This document shows, in pieces, positions 1 through 11,470 of a stretch of 64,000 nucleotides of DNA. The DNA comes from Alnus glutinosa. Its lineage: Eukaryota; Streptophyta; Magnoliopsida; Fagales; Betulaceae. The number at the start of each line of letters is the position of its first letter. Position 1 is the stretch's first letter. The stretch spans positions 28,901,616 through 28,965,615 of the forward strand of contig NC_084894.1 of NCBI RefSeq assembly GCF_958979055.1, read 5' to 3'. The position numbers and the translations under genes were made by a program. The notes under the pieces were generated by a model. It saw only the letters and a list, made by a program, of their open reading frames with translations. It did not search any database and was not told the origin of the DNA.

Positions 1-42
1 CAGATATCTCAGCAGGTTAGACATAAATATCTTAGCAGGTTA

Positions 43-1402
43 TAGACGATTTTGTTATGATTCAATTGCAATAAATTCTAATCTACTGATTTTAACTTTT
101 ATCGAACGATTCTATTTTGACTAGAGTTTAGGGGATTAGACTTTGGTGCCTTCAAAATAAATAAATAAAACTACAACAATTAGGTTGTAATTTTTTAAAG
201 GGTTCAGATTTAATTTTTAAGTGTTATACGAGAAAGGAGCGTGAAAACAAAATTAAATCTGAACCAGTTGTCATAATTTTTAGGGTTAAATACTTTATTG
301 ATACATGAGTTTTAAACTTTTTTAAATTTAGTATATAAGTTTTCATTTGTTTCATAGGTGATACTTGAGTTTAGATGTAAAAACCACTTTGATACTTCTG
401 TTACATTTTTCGTCTTAATATTAATGGTTTGTCATGTGTCAACTGCTGAGGTTTACACGTGGCACTATATAAAAATTGTTTGATGGGTTTTGGCCCTTGG
501 GGATGGCCGAACCACCCCCGAGGGTCACAGGGTTGTTCGGCCAATTTTATTTTTTTAAATTGTATTATTTTTTTATATAATTTTTAAAGATTTTTATTTT
601 TTTATTTTTTTTTTATATAGTGCTACGGTTGACACATTGCAGACCGTTAATATTTAGACCGAAAATGTAACAGAAATACTAAAGTACTTTTTACCCATAA
701 ACTCAAGTATCACCTATGAAAAAAATAAAAACTCAAGTACTAAATTTAAAAAATCTCAAAACACAATTACAAATAAGATATTTAACCCTAATTTTTATTT
801 GGTTCATTTAAATATATTTCTTCATTCTTTTGGCAGTTGGAAGGTTCGTCCACTGTAGCCTTTGGCAGTTTGGAAGCGCGTGGTGGAAGCAGATTCATAA
901 TCGGAACGTCCACTTGCAATTGAAGCTCTGCAGGTTGAGATCAAAGGGTTTTTACGGGCTGATTCAGAAAGATAGTCATGGTGAGAGAGACAGGGAGAGT
1001 GGCATTTTCGCTTGGACAGAGTTGCATGTTAGGTTTATTGAAAAGATTCGACAGCAATAAAAGCAAGGCTGGCTTTTTCCCTTGCGGAATTCGACCAATG
1101 CTCCAAAACATGGACCAGCAACCAACCACCCTCCCAGAAAGTAAAAATCGCCATCCGAGAACTTCTTCTTTATCAGCTCAAAAAATAGATGGAAATACAT
1201 AAATATATATATTTCTATTTACAGAGCTCCTTCCAAAGTTGCTGACGAGTCTTTGTCTTATCAAAATACCCATTATTTTTTCCGGCGGCTGAAAAAGATT
1301 GGCTCTCATCTGCATCAGCCACGAATTCGTGAGCGTCATTGACGAAGTCATCCTAAGAAAGATTCCACCGTTCGTACGGTGTCGGCACTCAATTTCAAAC
1401 TC
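43..1402. repeat. Copy 1 of a 1.36-kb tandem segmental duplication
   Basis: This stretch is repeated, with scattered mismatches, as the broken-up sequence between 2463 and 18595. It holds the unoccupied target sites for the MULE (around 165-180) and for the Copia element (around 845-852), so it acts as a pre-insertion reference. It lacks about 167 bp that copy 2 has (about 17743-17909), with a TTGGAAG microhomology at the junction, which suggests a deletion in this copy. Homology ends about 370 bp before the ATG of the receptor kinase in copy 2. The duplicated DNA is therefore probably old promoter or leader DNA of that gene. I see no convincing coding sequence in it. Confidence 0.9.
283..788. 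mobile_element. MULE-type MITE, copy 1
   Basis: A 506-bp element with long terminal inverted repeats (roughly 140 bp each). Its ends read GGGTTAAAT... and ...ATTTAACCC. It is flanked by a perfect 9-bp target duplication, TAATTTTTA, at 274-282 and 789-797; 9 bp is the Mutator hallmark. The centre holds a GC-rich palindromic patch around 484-540 and no ORF. The outermost nine bases match those of the 8.2-kb MULE at 2586, so it may be mobilised by the same transposase family. The same insertion is in copy 2 of the duplication, so it predates the duplication. Confidence 0.85.
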
Positions 1403-1657
1403 ATGTATAAATCATTTTGTGTTTGGCAGAGAGTGGAATAATTATTCTACTCGGGTTTTTTCTAAAACCCGTCCACCCGTCCGAATACCCGAATTTGACT
1501 TGAATTTCGTTTGAATTTTAAGTTGACATTTTGAGTAATGGCTGGCCCTACGCGCAGGACAAACTGTCTCCCAAAAAGCGCGTGGGTCCCACATATAAAT
1601 AATAAAACAATACAAATTTAAATAAAAAAAAATAAAAGAAATTAATTAAAAACACAA

Positions 1658-1789
1658 GGGGTGGCCACGCGGCCTCCCCCGACCAGCAGGGGTGTCCGCG
1701 CGGTCACCCCCGAACAGCGGGGGTGTCCGCGCGGTCACCCCCGGCCAGCGGGGATGGCCGCGCGGCCTCCCCCGGCCATGGCAGCCACC
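1658..1789. repeat. GC-rich 31-bp tandem repeat, about four units
   Basis: Four imperfect 31-bp units of the type GGGGTGTCCGCGCGGTCACC-CCCGACCAGC lie one after the other. Each unit is itself close to palindromic. The sharp GC island sits in DNA that is otherwise mostly A and T. A similar core (GGCCGAACCACCCCC) occurs in the MULE-MITEs nearby, so it is probably part of a decayed transposon. Confidence 0.75.
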
Positions 1790-2108
1790 CCTGCATCATT
1801 TTTTTTTTTAATTTTATTTTTATTTTTTTAAAAAAAAAATTATTTATTTATTTTTTAATTAGATAATCAATATATAATAAATTATTATTATTTAAATTAT
1901 TATTTTACACAACTTTTCAAAATACCAATCATTATACACAACTTTTTAAACTTTCAATCATTTTTTACCATTAAAATATAATATTTTTCAATCTCAAAAT
2001 TCAACATCCAAACACAATTGTTTACCTCGATATTTGTAAATAGAATTAGAATTCAATTCTAATTCTCAAAATTCAATAGCCAAACGCACATCATTTTCAA
2101 AATATTCT

Positions 2109-2375
2109 TGGGCATGTTTGACAAACTACTTCCAATTCTTCCTCTTTTTCTTTTCACTTCTCTCAAAAACATCAATTCAAAAACATTCCAACTTTTTTGC
2201 ACTTTTTATATCACATCAATCATATTTTATTATTATTCAAATAAAAAAATTCACTACAAAACAAAATTTTTTTACTTTTCTATAAAATATTCTCAAATTT
2301 TATATCACATCAATCACTTTTTACTATATAACACACAAATATTCCACAACACAACCACTTACCAAACAAGTCCCT
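2109..2375. mobile_element. Tourist-like MITE (PIF/Harbinger type)
   Basis: The right end reads ...TTACCAAACAAGTCCC and the left end GGGCATGTTTGACAAACTA, together an imperfect terminal inverted repeat. The interior, with ATATCACATCAATCA repeated twice, matches in reverse orientation the MITE at 52562-52824. The exact ends are uncertain by a few bases. It is non-coding. Confidence 0.6.
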
Positions 2376-2664
2376 TATTATTTCTTTTTTCAAGTGCATA
2401 AAGTTGATATAAATCGAAAATGCAACCAAATAGAATAATTTTTTAAAATTTCTGACACCTTGTATAGACGATTTTGTTATGATTCAATTGCAATAAATTC
2501 TAATCTATTGATTTTAACTTTTATCGAACGATTCTATTTTGACTAGAGTTTAGGGGATTAGACTTAGGTGTCGTAAAAATAAATAGGGTTAAATGTATTA
2601 TTGCCCCATGTGATTTACTAACTTTATTTTTTGCTCCATGGGTTTTACTTTTTATCATAGGTGA

Positions 2665-3773
2665 TAGGGCTGGCAATTTTGACACGACCCGATAATTTGA
2701 CACGAACACGATACAAAATTAGCGGGTTTGGGTTTACCTTAAACGGGTTTGAGTCATAAACGGGTCGGCTCGTTTATCTTGGCTTGGTGGGTCATGTCAC
2801 GGGTCACTCGCGGGTGACCCACTAGACACGATTATTTTTTTATTTTTAATTATTATTTTTTCATTAATTAATTATTTATTATTAGCTGAACAGTAAAAAC
2901 ACAAAAATAATAAAATAATAATAATAATAATAAATAAATAAAAAAAAACCTAACTTCTTCTTTTCTTTTTCCTTCAAGTCTTCAACTCCGCCCCCTCTTC
3001 TTCTTCTTCTTTTTCCATTTTCTTTCTTCTTCGCCTTCTCTGGAGGCGTGCGATTAGGATCAGCGTCCATGCCGCGGACCTCCGACGATTCGTCCCGGCA
3101 GGAGAACCGGCCTCGGCGGTCGGTGAGGTTGAGGAGCATGATTGCATGAGGAGAGTCTTGCGGCGGCGGAGGTGGATGACCGGGCTCATTGTTGGACTCC
3201 ACGTCGGACTTGTGGCCACCAGGGCGCACTGCATCGCTAGGACCTTGAATTTCTGCAAGGTAGGCATTCTTTTTATACACACACAAAACTCTCAATCTCT
3301 CTGTGAATTCCTTTGTTTGGTCGTGTTTGTGTGTGGAATTGGGTGTTGCTTGTTAGGGGGAGAAAGTGAGATCTAAGAGCATTATGATTGGGTTTTACAA
3401 GAAGCAAGTGAAGTTTTTGATGGATTTTGCAACCTGATTGTCCATTTGAATCATTTGATTTTGTTTTGACTGCTGAAAGTGAAACATTTAGTTGAAATTT
3501 AAGGTGCTGATTGTTGATTTTGATTTGGTTTTGAGATAATGGCTTGCCCTTAGCTTTGAATGTTCAAACGGGTCGTGTCGGGTCGTGCCGACTCGATACG
3601 ACCCATTATGTTAAACGAGTTTCACGGGTCATGTCGGGTGACCCGTGAAATTATCGTGTTCGTGTCGTGTCTGGAGCCCCGACCCGTTAACATAAACAGG
3701 TCATGTTTGGGTCTAGCTTAAACGGATCGCGGGTCTTAATGGGTCGTGTCGGGTACCCGTTTTGCCAGCCCTA
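2665..3773. mobile_element. Nested hAT-like element in the MULE left terminal repeat
   Basis: The element is bounded by a perfect 12-bp inverted repeat, TAGGGCTGGCAA and TTGCCAGCCCTA. The outer 150-200 bp on each side are rich in GGGTCGTGTCGGGT-type words. It interrupts the MULE terminal repeat: the sequence on both sides continues the match to the right-hand terminal repeat. The target duplication is not clean (TAGGTG-like on both sides). The middle (about 2950-3400) is GC-rich and exon-like with polypyrimidine runs, but no frame stays open convincingly. It may be a captured gene piece. Confidence 0.7.
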
Positions 3774-4177
3774 TTATTAGGTGGTACCTGTGGTATGTGA
3801 AAAGACGAAAAAGTACCTCCATCCATTTTTCCATCCAAAAAAAACGTTTAACAATGTCAGTGAACACGTGTTAATTGGATGGTGCAATACTTGTCACCAC
3901 GCCACCTCAGATAAATCCTACGTGTTTATGTAATGCCACCTAATATTATGTAATGCCACCTATTATTAATGCAAATCCAGATAATCACATAAAATTTCAA
4001 GAATTGAAATTAAACAAATAAAAATGTCGTCTTCCTCCGAAAACCATAGAACCCTAACCCTACCGACAGCTCCGGTTCAACAAATCTCCCCAAACCAATC
4101 TTAGCAACTGAATCAGATAAAACCGACAATAGATTTCAGTGGCGTCCCACAGCTTCAGCACGACCGTTTCTCCCAGT

Positions 4178-4936
4178 ATGTATCTCACAATCGGACAAAT
4201 GTCATCATCAAATCTCGTACAAGATTCAGCAGGGAAAGAAGTTTCCCATTCTTCAGAGAAGGTGTGTTCTTAATCTATTGTTTTGTTATTGAGTTATGAG
4301 TGAATTTTTTTTTTTTTGAATCAGCCGATTAAAAAGTTTATTTTTTGTTCTGTTTTTTTCACATTTGAATCAAACGAAGTTATCATCTGGATCTTCCTTT
4401 GTGGGGCGTGCTGTGAAGTCCTACCTATGTTTTTGCGGTTTACTAGCACCTATAAAGACCTCCTGGACTGAGGACAATCCTGGGAGAAAATTTTGGGGTT
4501 GTGCCTCCTACAACTCGAGAGTAAGCAGTTTTATGGTTGAATCACTTCCACTAGATAATTTGAACGATTTCTTATTGACTGCCTATACTTCAAAATACAG
4601 ACAAAATCTTATGCCTGCAAATTTTTCAAATGGGTGGACAAACCAACCTGTGCAACATCTGTGGAGGTCTTCAAACAAATTATGAAGCAAGCTAATGAAC
4701 TAAAGGATGAAAATGGTACCTTGATGGTAAGGGTGAAAGACTTAGAGAATGAAAAGGAAAGTTGCATGGAAAGGGTTAAGCAATTGGAGAAGAAGAGTGA
4801 GAAACACATGGAAATCATCAAGTGCCTGGAGAGGGAAAATGACATGTATAGGGCTAAGGAAAAATTTTATATGTATGTTTTGTTGTTGTCATGGTTCACA
4901 ATGTTGTTGGTTGCTTGTATTGCACTTGTTAAGTGA
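4178..4936 (+). CDS. GRF zinc-finger / coiled-coil / transmembrane protein carried by the MULE
   Basis: Three exons join in frame: 4178-4261, 4380-4520 and 4601-4936, with GT-AG introns, giving 186 aa. A second in-frame ATG at 4199 would give 179 aa. Residues about 40-88 form a GRF-type zinc ribbon: CFCG, then the NPGRKFWGC stretch, then ACKFFKWVD. The four Cys are split between exons 2 and 3, which supports the splicing. About residues 95-155 are a charged coiled coil. A hydrophobic segment near the C-terminus (MYVLLLSWFTMLLVACIALV) looks like a single membrane anchor, with only a lysine after it. GRF fingers are known to bind nucleic acid in some proteins; the role of this combination is unknown. 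No stop or frameshift is seen, in contrast to the dead transposase next to it. Origin (MULE accessory gene or captured host gene) is undecided. Confidence 0.75.
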
Positions 4937-5189
4937 GTTTATAGTTTGACACATGTATGTCAAAATTGTAAGCTTGGAGTAATGTATGTGAATAATTAAT
5001 TTAACATTTTGCCCACCGTGGTTGTGATGTAGTGAACAAAAAATTTCTAAACGTATGTCTCTAACCCACATTTGTTTTCATTATATGCCAAATGTGGTTA
5101 TGATGCAATAATGTATGTGAATTATTTATTTGACATTTTGATGTAGTGTCATTTGTGATGTAGCAACCCAAAATAACCAAAAAATGCCC

Positions 5190-6010
5190 AAATGTGTCTC
5201 TAACACCAATGGTACTTTGGTTTATAAATAGATCACCAATGGTACTTTGGTTTTATAAATATATCGTAAATGGTACATTGATTTTGTAAACATATCATAG
5301 GTAGTACCTTGGTTTTGTCAATGTAACATAAAAGGTACCTCTTTACCAATAAGATTTTTTGGAACACAATATAAAAAATCTGACTAGCCAAATGTATTAC
5401 TATAAAACTACACCTAAAAAATGTCCAAATATAATACTATCGAATTACAAGTAAAAATATGACGAAATGTTTTTCATTATGTGTCCCCTGTTGTTTATAA
5501 ATGTATCACCAATGGTACCTTAGTTTTGTAAGTATATCATAACTAGTACCTTGGTTTTGTAAATATGTCCTAAATGATACCTGTTTGAACCAATCCTGTT
5601 TCAAAAAATGACCACATAAAATGACCAAAATCAAAACAATTTGTCCAAACCAAAAAATCAATCATGTTAAAAAAAAAATGAACACAATCAATCATGTGTC
5701 AAAAAATGACCAAAACCAAAACAATTTGTCCAAACCAAAAAATCAATCCTGTTCCAAAAAATGAACACAATTAATCCTGTTTCAAATTGACAATGTACAA
5801 ATTATCCATCCAAATAACACTTTACATCAGAAATACACCACTACATGTCCACTAAAACCAAAACCATTTGTCAATGTACAAATCCACCATAACATAACAT
5901 AACACTTCCCATCCTGTTTCAAAAAATGACCAACTGTCAATGTACAAATTATCCATCCATCATAACATAACACAATCAATCCTGTTTTAAAAAATGACCA
6001 ATTGTCAATG
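5190..6010. repeat. Degenerate short tandem repeats inside the MULE
   Basis: About 5205-5580 repeats a unit of some 36-60 bp built on CCAATGGTACTTTGGTTTTA and TAAATATATCAT words. About 5590-6010 repeats AATCCTGTTTCAAAAAATGA and ACCAAAACCAAAACAATTTG words, with several decayed copies. No coding sequence. The stretch separates the GRF gene from the 3' exons of the transposase, which run toward it. Confidence 0.65.
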
Positions 6011-6171
6011 TGTCAAAATTTTCAATCTAGCTGTGATCCTCTTTTCCTGAACTGCATTGTGTTTGATGTCTCCCCCCGAAGCTGCAAGGTAATAGGTAAC
6101 AAATTAACGTAAGACATTAGACGAAAATCCACAATTTCCACAATAAAACATTACTAAAAGTTATAAGAAAC

Positions 6172-9100
6172 TCACATGTTCCATCCTCCTATATAAGTCA
6201 GAGACACGCCTTTGTCTATGCCTGAGCGGTTCAGTTGTACTTTAAGGGTTGAGGCCTGTTGGTTGAAGGGGACTGTCCTGAGGAGGGTTGTCCCCTGATT
6301 GTTGACCAACACTGGCTGCTGTTCCCGAGGGTGATCCCTGTCACACATATAAGATAACACAAACACCTCAACGACATACAAGATAACATTAAATTATAAT
6401 AATGTTATTGAACAAAAAAAAGCCAACTCACATCTGTTGGCTTCGACTTCCTCCTATCCCTTTTGAGATACTTCTTTCTGTTTGGGTTTTTAGGTTGTTT
6501 GCAACTTCTGGCATTATGGCCTTTTTTACCACAATTCCCACAAAATACATCATACCCCTTTCGAGTGACCCATGTATTTTCATCTGGAACTGTCTCATCA
6601 TCTCCTCTTCTTCTGAGCTTTTTTGGCCTACCGCATTGTGTCTTTAGAATCGGTGGCTCTATAGGGTCTACATCACGGTCAATGGGCCAGTCATTGGGTA
6701 TAGGCATTAGATTAATATTAGGGGCATATGACAGTCTATACGTATCCCTTAAGTACCATTTGCTGATGTAATCTTCAGGGAGACGTCTATTTCTATACAT
6801 TGCACAAATTGTATGAGGGCAGGGAATACCGTTCAGTTGCCACCTGCCACATCCACAAGTTCTTGCCTCAAGATTAACAACTCTCCTAGGCTCATGGCTA
6901 TGATCAACCTCATACTGGAGTCCATTACTCCAGTGACATATGTAAGCATCAGCCTCTTTCTTGTTTCGGTCAAGCTTCTTTATAATCTTAGGGCAAATCA
7001 CCTTGGTTGAAGTTGCTGCTCCAACCCTCTTCTTATCAAACCGGTTCATCAACTGCCTCTTTATTGTCTCCATACAAGATAGAATCGACTGATCCCTAGC
7101 CTCCAACACCCATGCATTAAAGCTCTATGCAATGTTGTTTAGTAAAATGTCACCGCAACTTGTAGTGGAGAATGCATGGCGGGACCACATCTTAGGGTTT
7201 ATCTTCTCGAGGTAGTTGTATGCGCTTTGGTCCATACCCTTAATCACCTCGAGGTAATACTTGAATTGTATTTCATTGGAAGCCCTTGCTGCACCCCAGA
7301 GAGCATCTTTGAACTCTTTCCCTTTAAAGCCTTTACTCTTGATATTGGCATGCAGATGTTTAACACAGTACCTGTGCTCGGCGCCAGGCATCAAATCTTC
7401 TAAAGCATTAACCAATCCCTGTTTGATAATGTTAAAAGCAAACATGTAAAAATATGTTTGATAATAAAAGTTTAAGAACACATGTCAATGTACATTAAAT
7501 ATTACCTTTTGACGGACGGACATGAACGACCACATATGCTCCCGATCATACCCAATATCATCCAAAAGTATTTTCAAGAACCAGGTCCATGTGTCCCTAG
7601 TTTCAACTTCGTATATAGCATATGCTATCGGGTAAATGTCATCGTTTGCATCCTGAGCAACTGCTGCATTCAGTTGACCACTCCACTTCCCCTTCATAAA
7701 ACATGCATCTACGCATATCATTGGCCTACAGGCAGCCAAGAAACCTTCCTTGCAGACCGCCAACAAAACATACATCCTTTGAAAGAACACTCCATCCCTC
7801 TGAATGAACGCTGAGGAACCCGGATTCCATTGCAGTAATGCATTGGCATACTCCTTGGTGTGCTTGTACTGTTCACCATCTATACCATTCAATATCTCCA
7901 ATGCCATTCTTTTTGCACAATGACAGCTCAACATTTTGAACTCAACATGGTAGTCCCTCCGGATCATCTCCCTCAAAGTTGTCAGTTTGAGCTTTCTTTG
8001 GTCTCGAAAGCTGTTTATATATCTATTAACAGCCCACCTAACTGTTGTCCGCTTGTTATCGTGGTGACTGCCACAATTATGAACTAGTTGAAAAGTTTTG
8101 ATCTGGAAAAATTTTCTACAGTTCGACCAACTTGCGTGTATTCTCCAGTCACATTTTTTCTTGCACTCCGCGGAGACCCGCATCTTCTCATTGTGCTTGT
8201 ACATATAGTCAAAGGAATTTTGCATTGCAAAAACTTCCAACGTTTCCTTGAACTCAGTGGCGTTGCTGAACTTCAACCCTGCTGTCAATGTAATTATGTC
8301 TTTCAGGTCCTGCTTGGGCCTCCATTCGGGATACCTCCTCACTCGTCTACGAGGACCCTCACCTTCATCCTCCTCCTCACTATCCATACTGTGAAATGTT
8401 TCACTATAATCAGACTTTGCATCGGGGTCATTTATTGGATCACCTCCATCCTTTGATGTAGATGCCTTGTCCCACGTCCAAAACCATTTGTTTGTTTCTT
8501 CTCTTACTTCACGTATAACATTATCTCATTTTTCTGTAAAAATGTCTTCTTCTTTGCCGTCTGTGACCTCAAAGTCACTCATCTCAAGATATTCCTCATC
8601 AACCTTCTCATCATCATCCTGAGGCTGCTGTTCTGACTGTTGCGGAGGCTTCCGAAATGACTACTTCCGAGGTTGCCTGGCAGTTTGCCGTCGAGGCTGC
8701 CAAGTTGACTTTCGGGCAGCCTGCTGTGGTGGCTACACAGCAGCTTACTCTACTGGCTCATCAGATCGTGGCTCATCTATTGAAGGTTGTGATGTGTGTT
8801 GTGGCAAATCCTCTTCGGAATACTGAATTTCCACCTCTGATGGAGTCTGAGAGAGAAGCAGCATTGGGGCCACCACTTCAATTGGGACTGGTTCAGCTAG
8901 TTCCTCCTCTTCATGGTCAACAAACACATGCAATTTCATCTTGCCATCTTTTATGATCCCGTTGATCATTTTCAAGAAATCTTGGTTTGAATTAAGACTG
9001 TTTATATTTTTGTTGCTTTCATCGTCAAACTTGTAATACATTGCCGGAATTTCATTGTATCTGTACCCCATGTACGACTCTAGGATATTTGTAAGGTCCC

Positions 9101-9225
9101 AAAAACAGAACTTGTCTGCATCCAGTCTATTAACCTTCATACAATCTCCTCCTATGTACTCCATCCTATGTCCGGACAGGGACCCATAGTGGCAAATGAC
9201 TAGATCAAATATTGGGTCTATTTCT
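6172..9225 (-). pseudogene. MuDR-type MULE transposase, pseudogene
   Basis: Read on the minus strand, a PB1-like N-terminal part (about 9225-8950) is followed by an acidic linker, a MuDR-type DNA-binding region (about 8330-8000) and the MULE DDE domain. The first catalytic Asp lies in VDACFMKG and is followed by QDANDDIYPIAYAI. Next come a SWIM zinc finger (CGCGRWQLNGIPCPH, about 6815-6860) and a CCHC knuckle (CGNCGKKGHNARSC). An intron at 7419-7505 is clear, and a donor after KPTD near 6423 leads to a short C-terminal exon by 6172. Breaks: in-frame stops at 7125-7127 and 8526-8528 plus several between 8640 and 8747. The position normally holding the second catalytic Asp (MSxRQKGL) is Val, codon 7515-7517. 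It cannot make an active transposase. Confidence 0.88.
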
Positions 9226-10549
9226 GCACAATTATGACAAAAATCAAACTCACATACACAACCAAACCAAGCACATACTTTATAAGGCTACTTCTTTCAA
9301 TAAACAGAAATCATATCACATAAGCCTACTTAATAAGCCTAGATTGTCGCATATCTGTATTAGGCTGGAGTGTCAATGTGCACATATCTAATAATATGTT
9401 ATAGAATGTGTGCACATTGTGAGATGTGACAAATTCACTTGTGAGCATAGCCAAGACACAATGGACACATCACATCTTATATTATGTATACAGCCTACAT
9501 CATGTCACTCTGAACATATTATTTATATAGCATAACAATTTTTGAAACAATATTACGACAAATAATAACAGAAAGCATAACTACTACCTATAACTTCTAC
9601 GTTATTTGTACAAGTTTCCCAAATTTATGCTACATAATTCCATAATAACGGTATCATTATTTAACAAGTCTTGCTTAGTATTGAATATGTGGATGTGCAT
9701 ATGTACAAATTGGAAACTCATATGTACAAATTGGAAACTCATATGTACAAATTGGACCAATTAGATGTTTTATAATTGCACTTACACTGTGGAACCTCAG
9801 TTAAGTACACCCACATTGTCAGAATAAGCACTAAAGAGTGGGGACCAATGACATGCGAATACCTAAAAATTACTACTCACCCAACTCAAACACAGAACTA
9901 AATAATGCAGTAATTCCAACAACCAACCGAAAACAACATGTCAGAAGATGCCAAAAGCTACAACCAATAAAAACATACAAAACGTAGTGCATTGGAGACC
10001 CTACATAAAGTTGGGGACTTTATGCTTTGCCCACTAAACCAAACTCATATAATATTGTTTTGCCCAACCCTAAGACAAAAAATGTATATAAAGCTTATTG
10101 GGTCAAGTCCTTCCGCAGCTCACAAAGAAACTTCACACAAAGTATCATGAAAAACAACTTTTGGGTCTCAGAAATACCTACTGTTTTTTCGCTGCTACTC
10201 CGTCAAAGGATGTCCGAGTGGGTTCCGGGAAGGATGGCCGAGTGGGTTCCGGGAAATATAACCGGAAATCTGCTTCTAAGCCTCCGATTTAACAGATCCG
10301 GCCTAAACGTTGTAACTTTAGCTTGGGGAGGCCGAAATGGACGGGGCGTTGCAACGGACGGAAGAGATTTGGGGGGAGGTCGACGAACTTTGAGAAATTA
10401 GGGCTGGGAATAATCGTGAAGTTGGGAAGAAGAAGGGATCGGAAACAATTCGAAACAGTTAACTACACTGCTCTTAATTTTCTTTTGAAAAATTTCGGAG
10501 AAACTAATTTTAAATGACATGGCAATGGAGTGAGTTATGTGGCTCATGT
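9226..10549. other. MULE right subterminal region, non-coding
   Basis: This is the presumed leader and promoter of the minus-strand transposase. At 9698-9756 a 21-bp unit (CATATGTACAAATTGGAAAC plus T) is repeated nearly three times. Around 10200-10400 the sequence becomes GC-richer and exon-like (two GTGGGTTCCGGGAA words 27 bp apart). The 124-codon ORF at 10027-10401 has no recognisable domain, so I do not call a gene. Confidence 0.5.
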
Positions 10550-10890
10550 TTCATATCTGATGTGGCGTGGTGACAAGTGTCGCACCGTCCAATTAACACG
10601 TGTTCACAGACATTGTCAGACATTAGTTTTGGATGGAAAAATGGACGGAAGTACCATTTCCGTCTTTTCACATACTATAGGTACCACCTATGATAAAAAG
10701 TAAAACTCAGGGGGCAAAAAATAAAGTTGGCAAACCACAAGGGGCAAGTTTCTATTTAACCCAAATAAATAAATAAAACTACAACAATTAGGTTGTAGTT
10801 TTTTAAAGGGTTCAGATTTAATTTTTAAGTGTTATACGAGAAAGGAGCAAGAAAACAAAATTAAATCTGAACTAGATGCTATAATTTTTA

Positions 10891-11408
10891 GGGTTAAATA
10901 CCTTATTGATACATGAGTTTTAGACTTTTTTAAATTTAATATCTAAGTTTTCGTTTGTTTCATAGGTGATACCTGAGTTTAGGAGTAAAAACCACTTTAA
11001 TACTTCTGTTACATTTTTCGTTTTAATATTATCGGTTTGCTACGTGTCAACCTCAGAGGTTGACACGTGGCACTATATAAAAATTGTTTGATGGGTTTTG
11101 GCCCTTGGGGATGGCCGAACCACCCCCAAGGGCAACAGCGCTGTTCGGCCAATTTTATTTTTTTAAATTGTATTATTTTTTTTTTATATATAATTTTTAA
11201 AGATTTTTATTTTTAAATTTTAAATTTTTTATTTATATAGTGTTACGGTTGACACATAAAAGATCGTTAATATTTAGATCGAAAATGTAACAGAAGTACC
11301 AAAGTATTTTTTACCCATAAACTCAGGTATCACCTATAAAACAAATGAAAACTCAAATACTAAATTTAAAAAAGCTTAAAACGCAGGTACAAATAAGGTA
11401 TTTAACCC
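10891..11408. mobile_element. MULE-type MITE, copy 2
   Basis: This is the copy-2 counterpart of the MITE at 283-788, with the same 9-bp target duplication TAATTTTTA (10882-10890 and 11409-11417) and the same terminal GGGTTAAAT. It is 518 bp long instead of 506 because of small indels in AT-rich runs. Its shared position shows that it was duplicated with its flanks and did not insert independently. Confidence 0.85.
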
Positions 11409-11470
11409 TAATTTTTATCTGCTTCATTTAAATATATTTCTTCATTCTTTTGGCAGTTGGAAGGTTCGTC

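Larger units (their letters stand above)
1403..2462. other. Non-coding spacer between the duplication copies
   Basis: No gene seen. The stretch holds a GC-rich short tandem repeat (1658-1789) inside very AT-rich DNA and a Tourist-like MITE (about 2109-2375). Around 1930-2090 there are short segments resembling the ends of the MITE at 51709-51957, rich in AATTCAAATCC-type words. The 97-codon ORF at 2108-2401 is low-complexity MITE sequence. Confidence 0.6.
2586..10762. mobile_element. Autonomous-type Mutator-like element (MULE), 8.2 kb, now defective
   Basis: The ends are GGGTTAAATGTATTATTGCC and its inverted counterpart at 10741-10762. They belong to terminal inverted repeats of roughly 200 bp; the left one is 2586-2664 plus about 3774-3912, split by a nested element, and the right one about 10550-10762. 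A perfect 9-bp target duplication AAATAAATA flanks it (2577-2585 and 10763-10771), and the empty site is seen in copy 1 near 163-175. Inside are a nested hAT-like element, a GRF zinc-finger gene on the plus strand, degenerate short repeats and a MuDR-type transposase pseudogene on the minus strand. Confidence 0.93.

Noticed and set aside
2882..3295. 137-codon minus-strand ORF (and overlapping 102-codon frame) in the nested element
   Set aside because: Long Tyr/Phe and Lys/Arg/Glu runs come from simple repeats; no domain or start context. Kept only as a possible captured fragment.
8657..8956. Plus-strand ORFs over the MULE transposase (also 6402-7010, 7176-8456)
   Set aside because: Antisense shadows of the transposase, whose minus-strand frames contain the recognisable domains.
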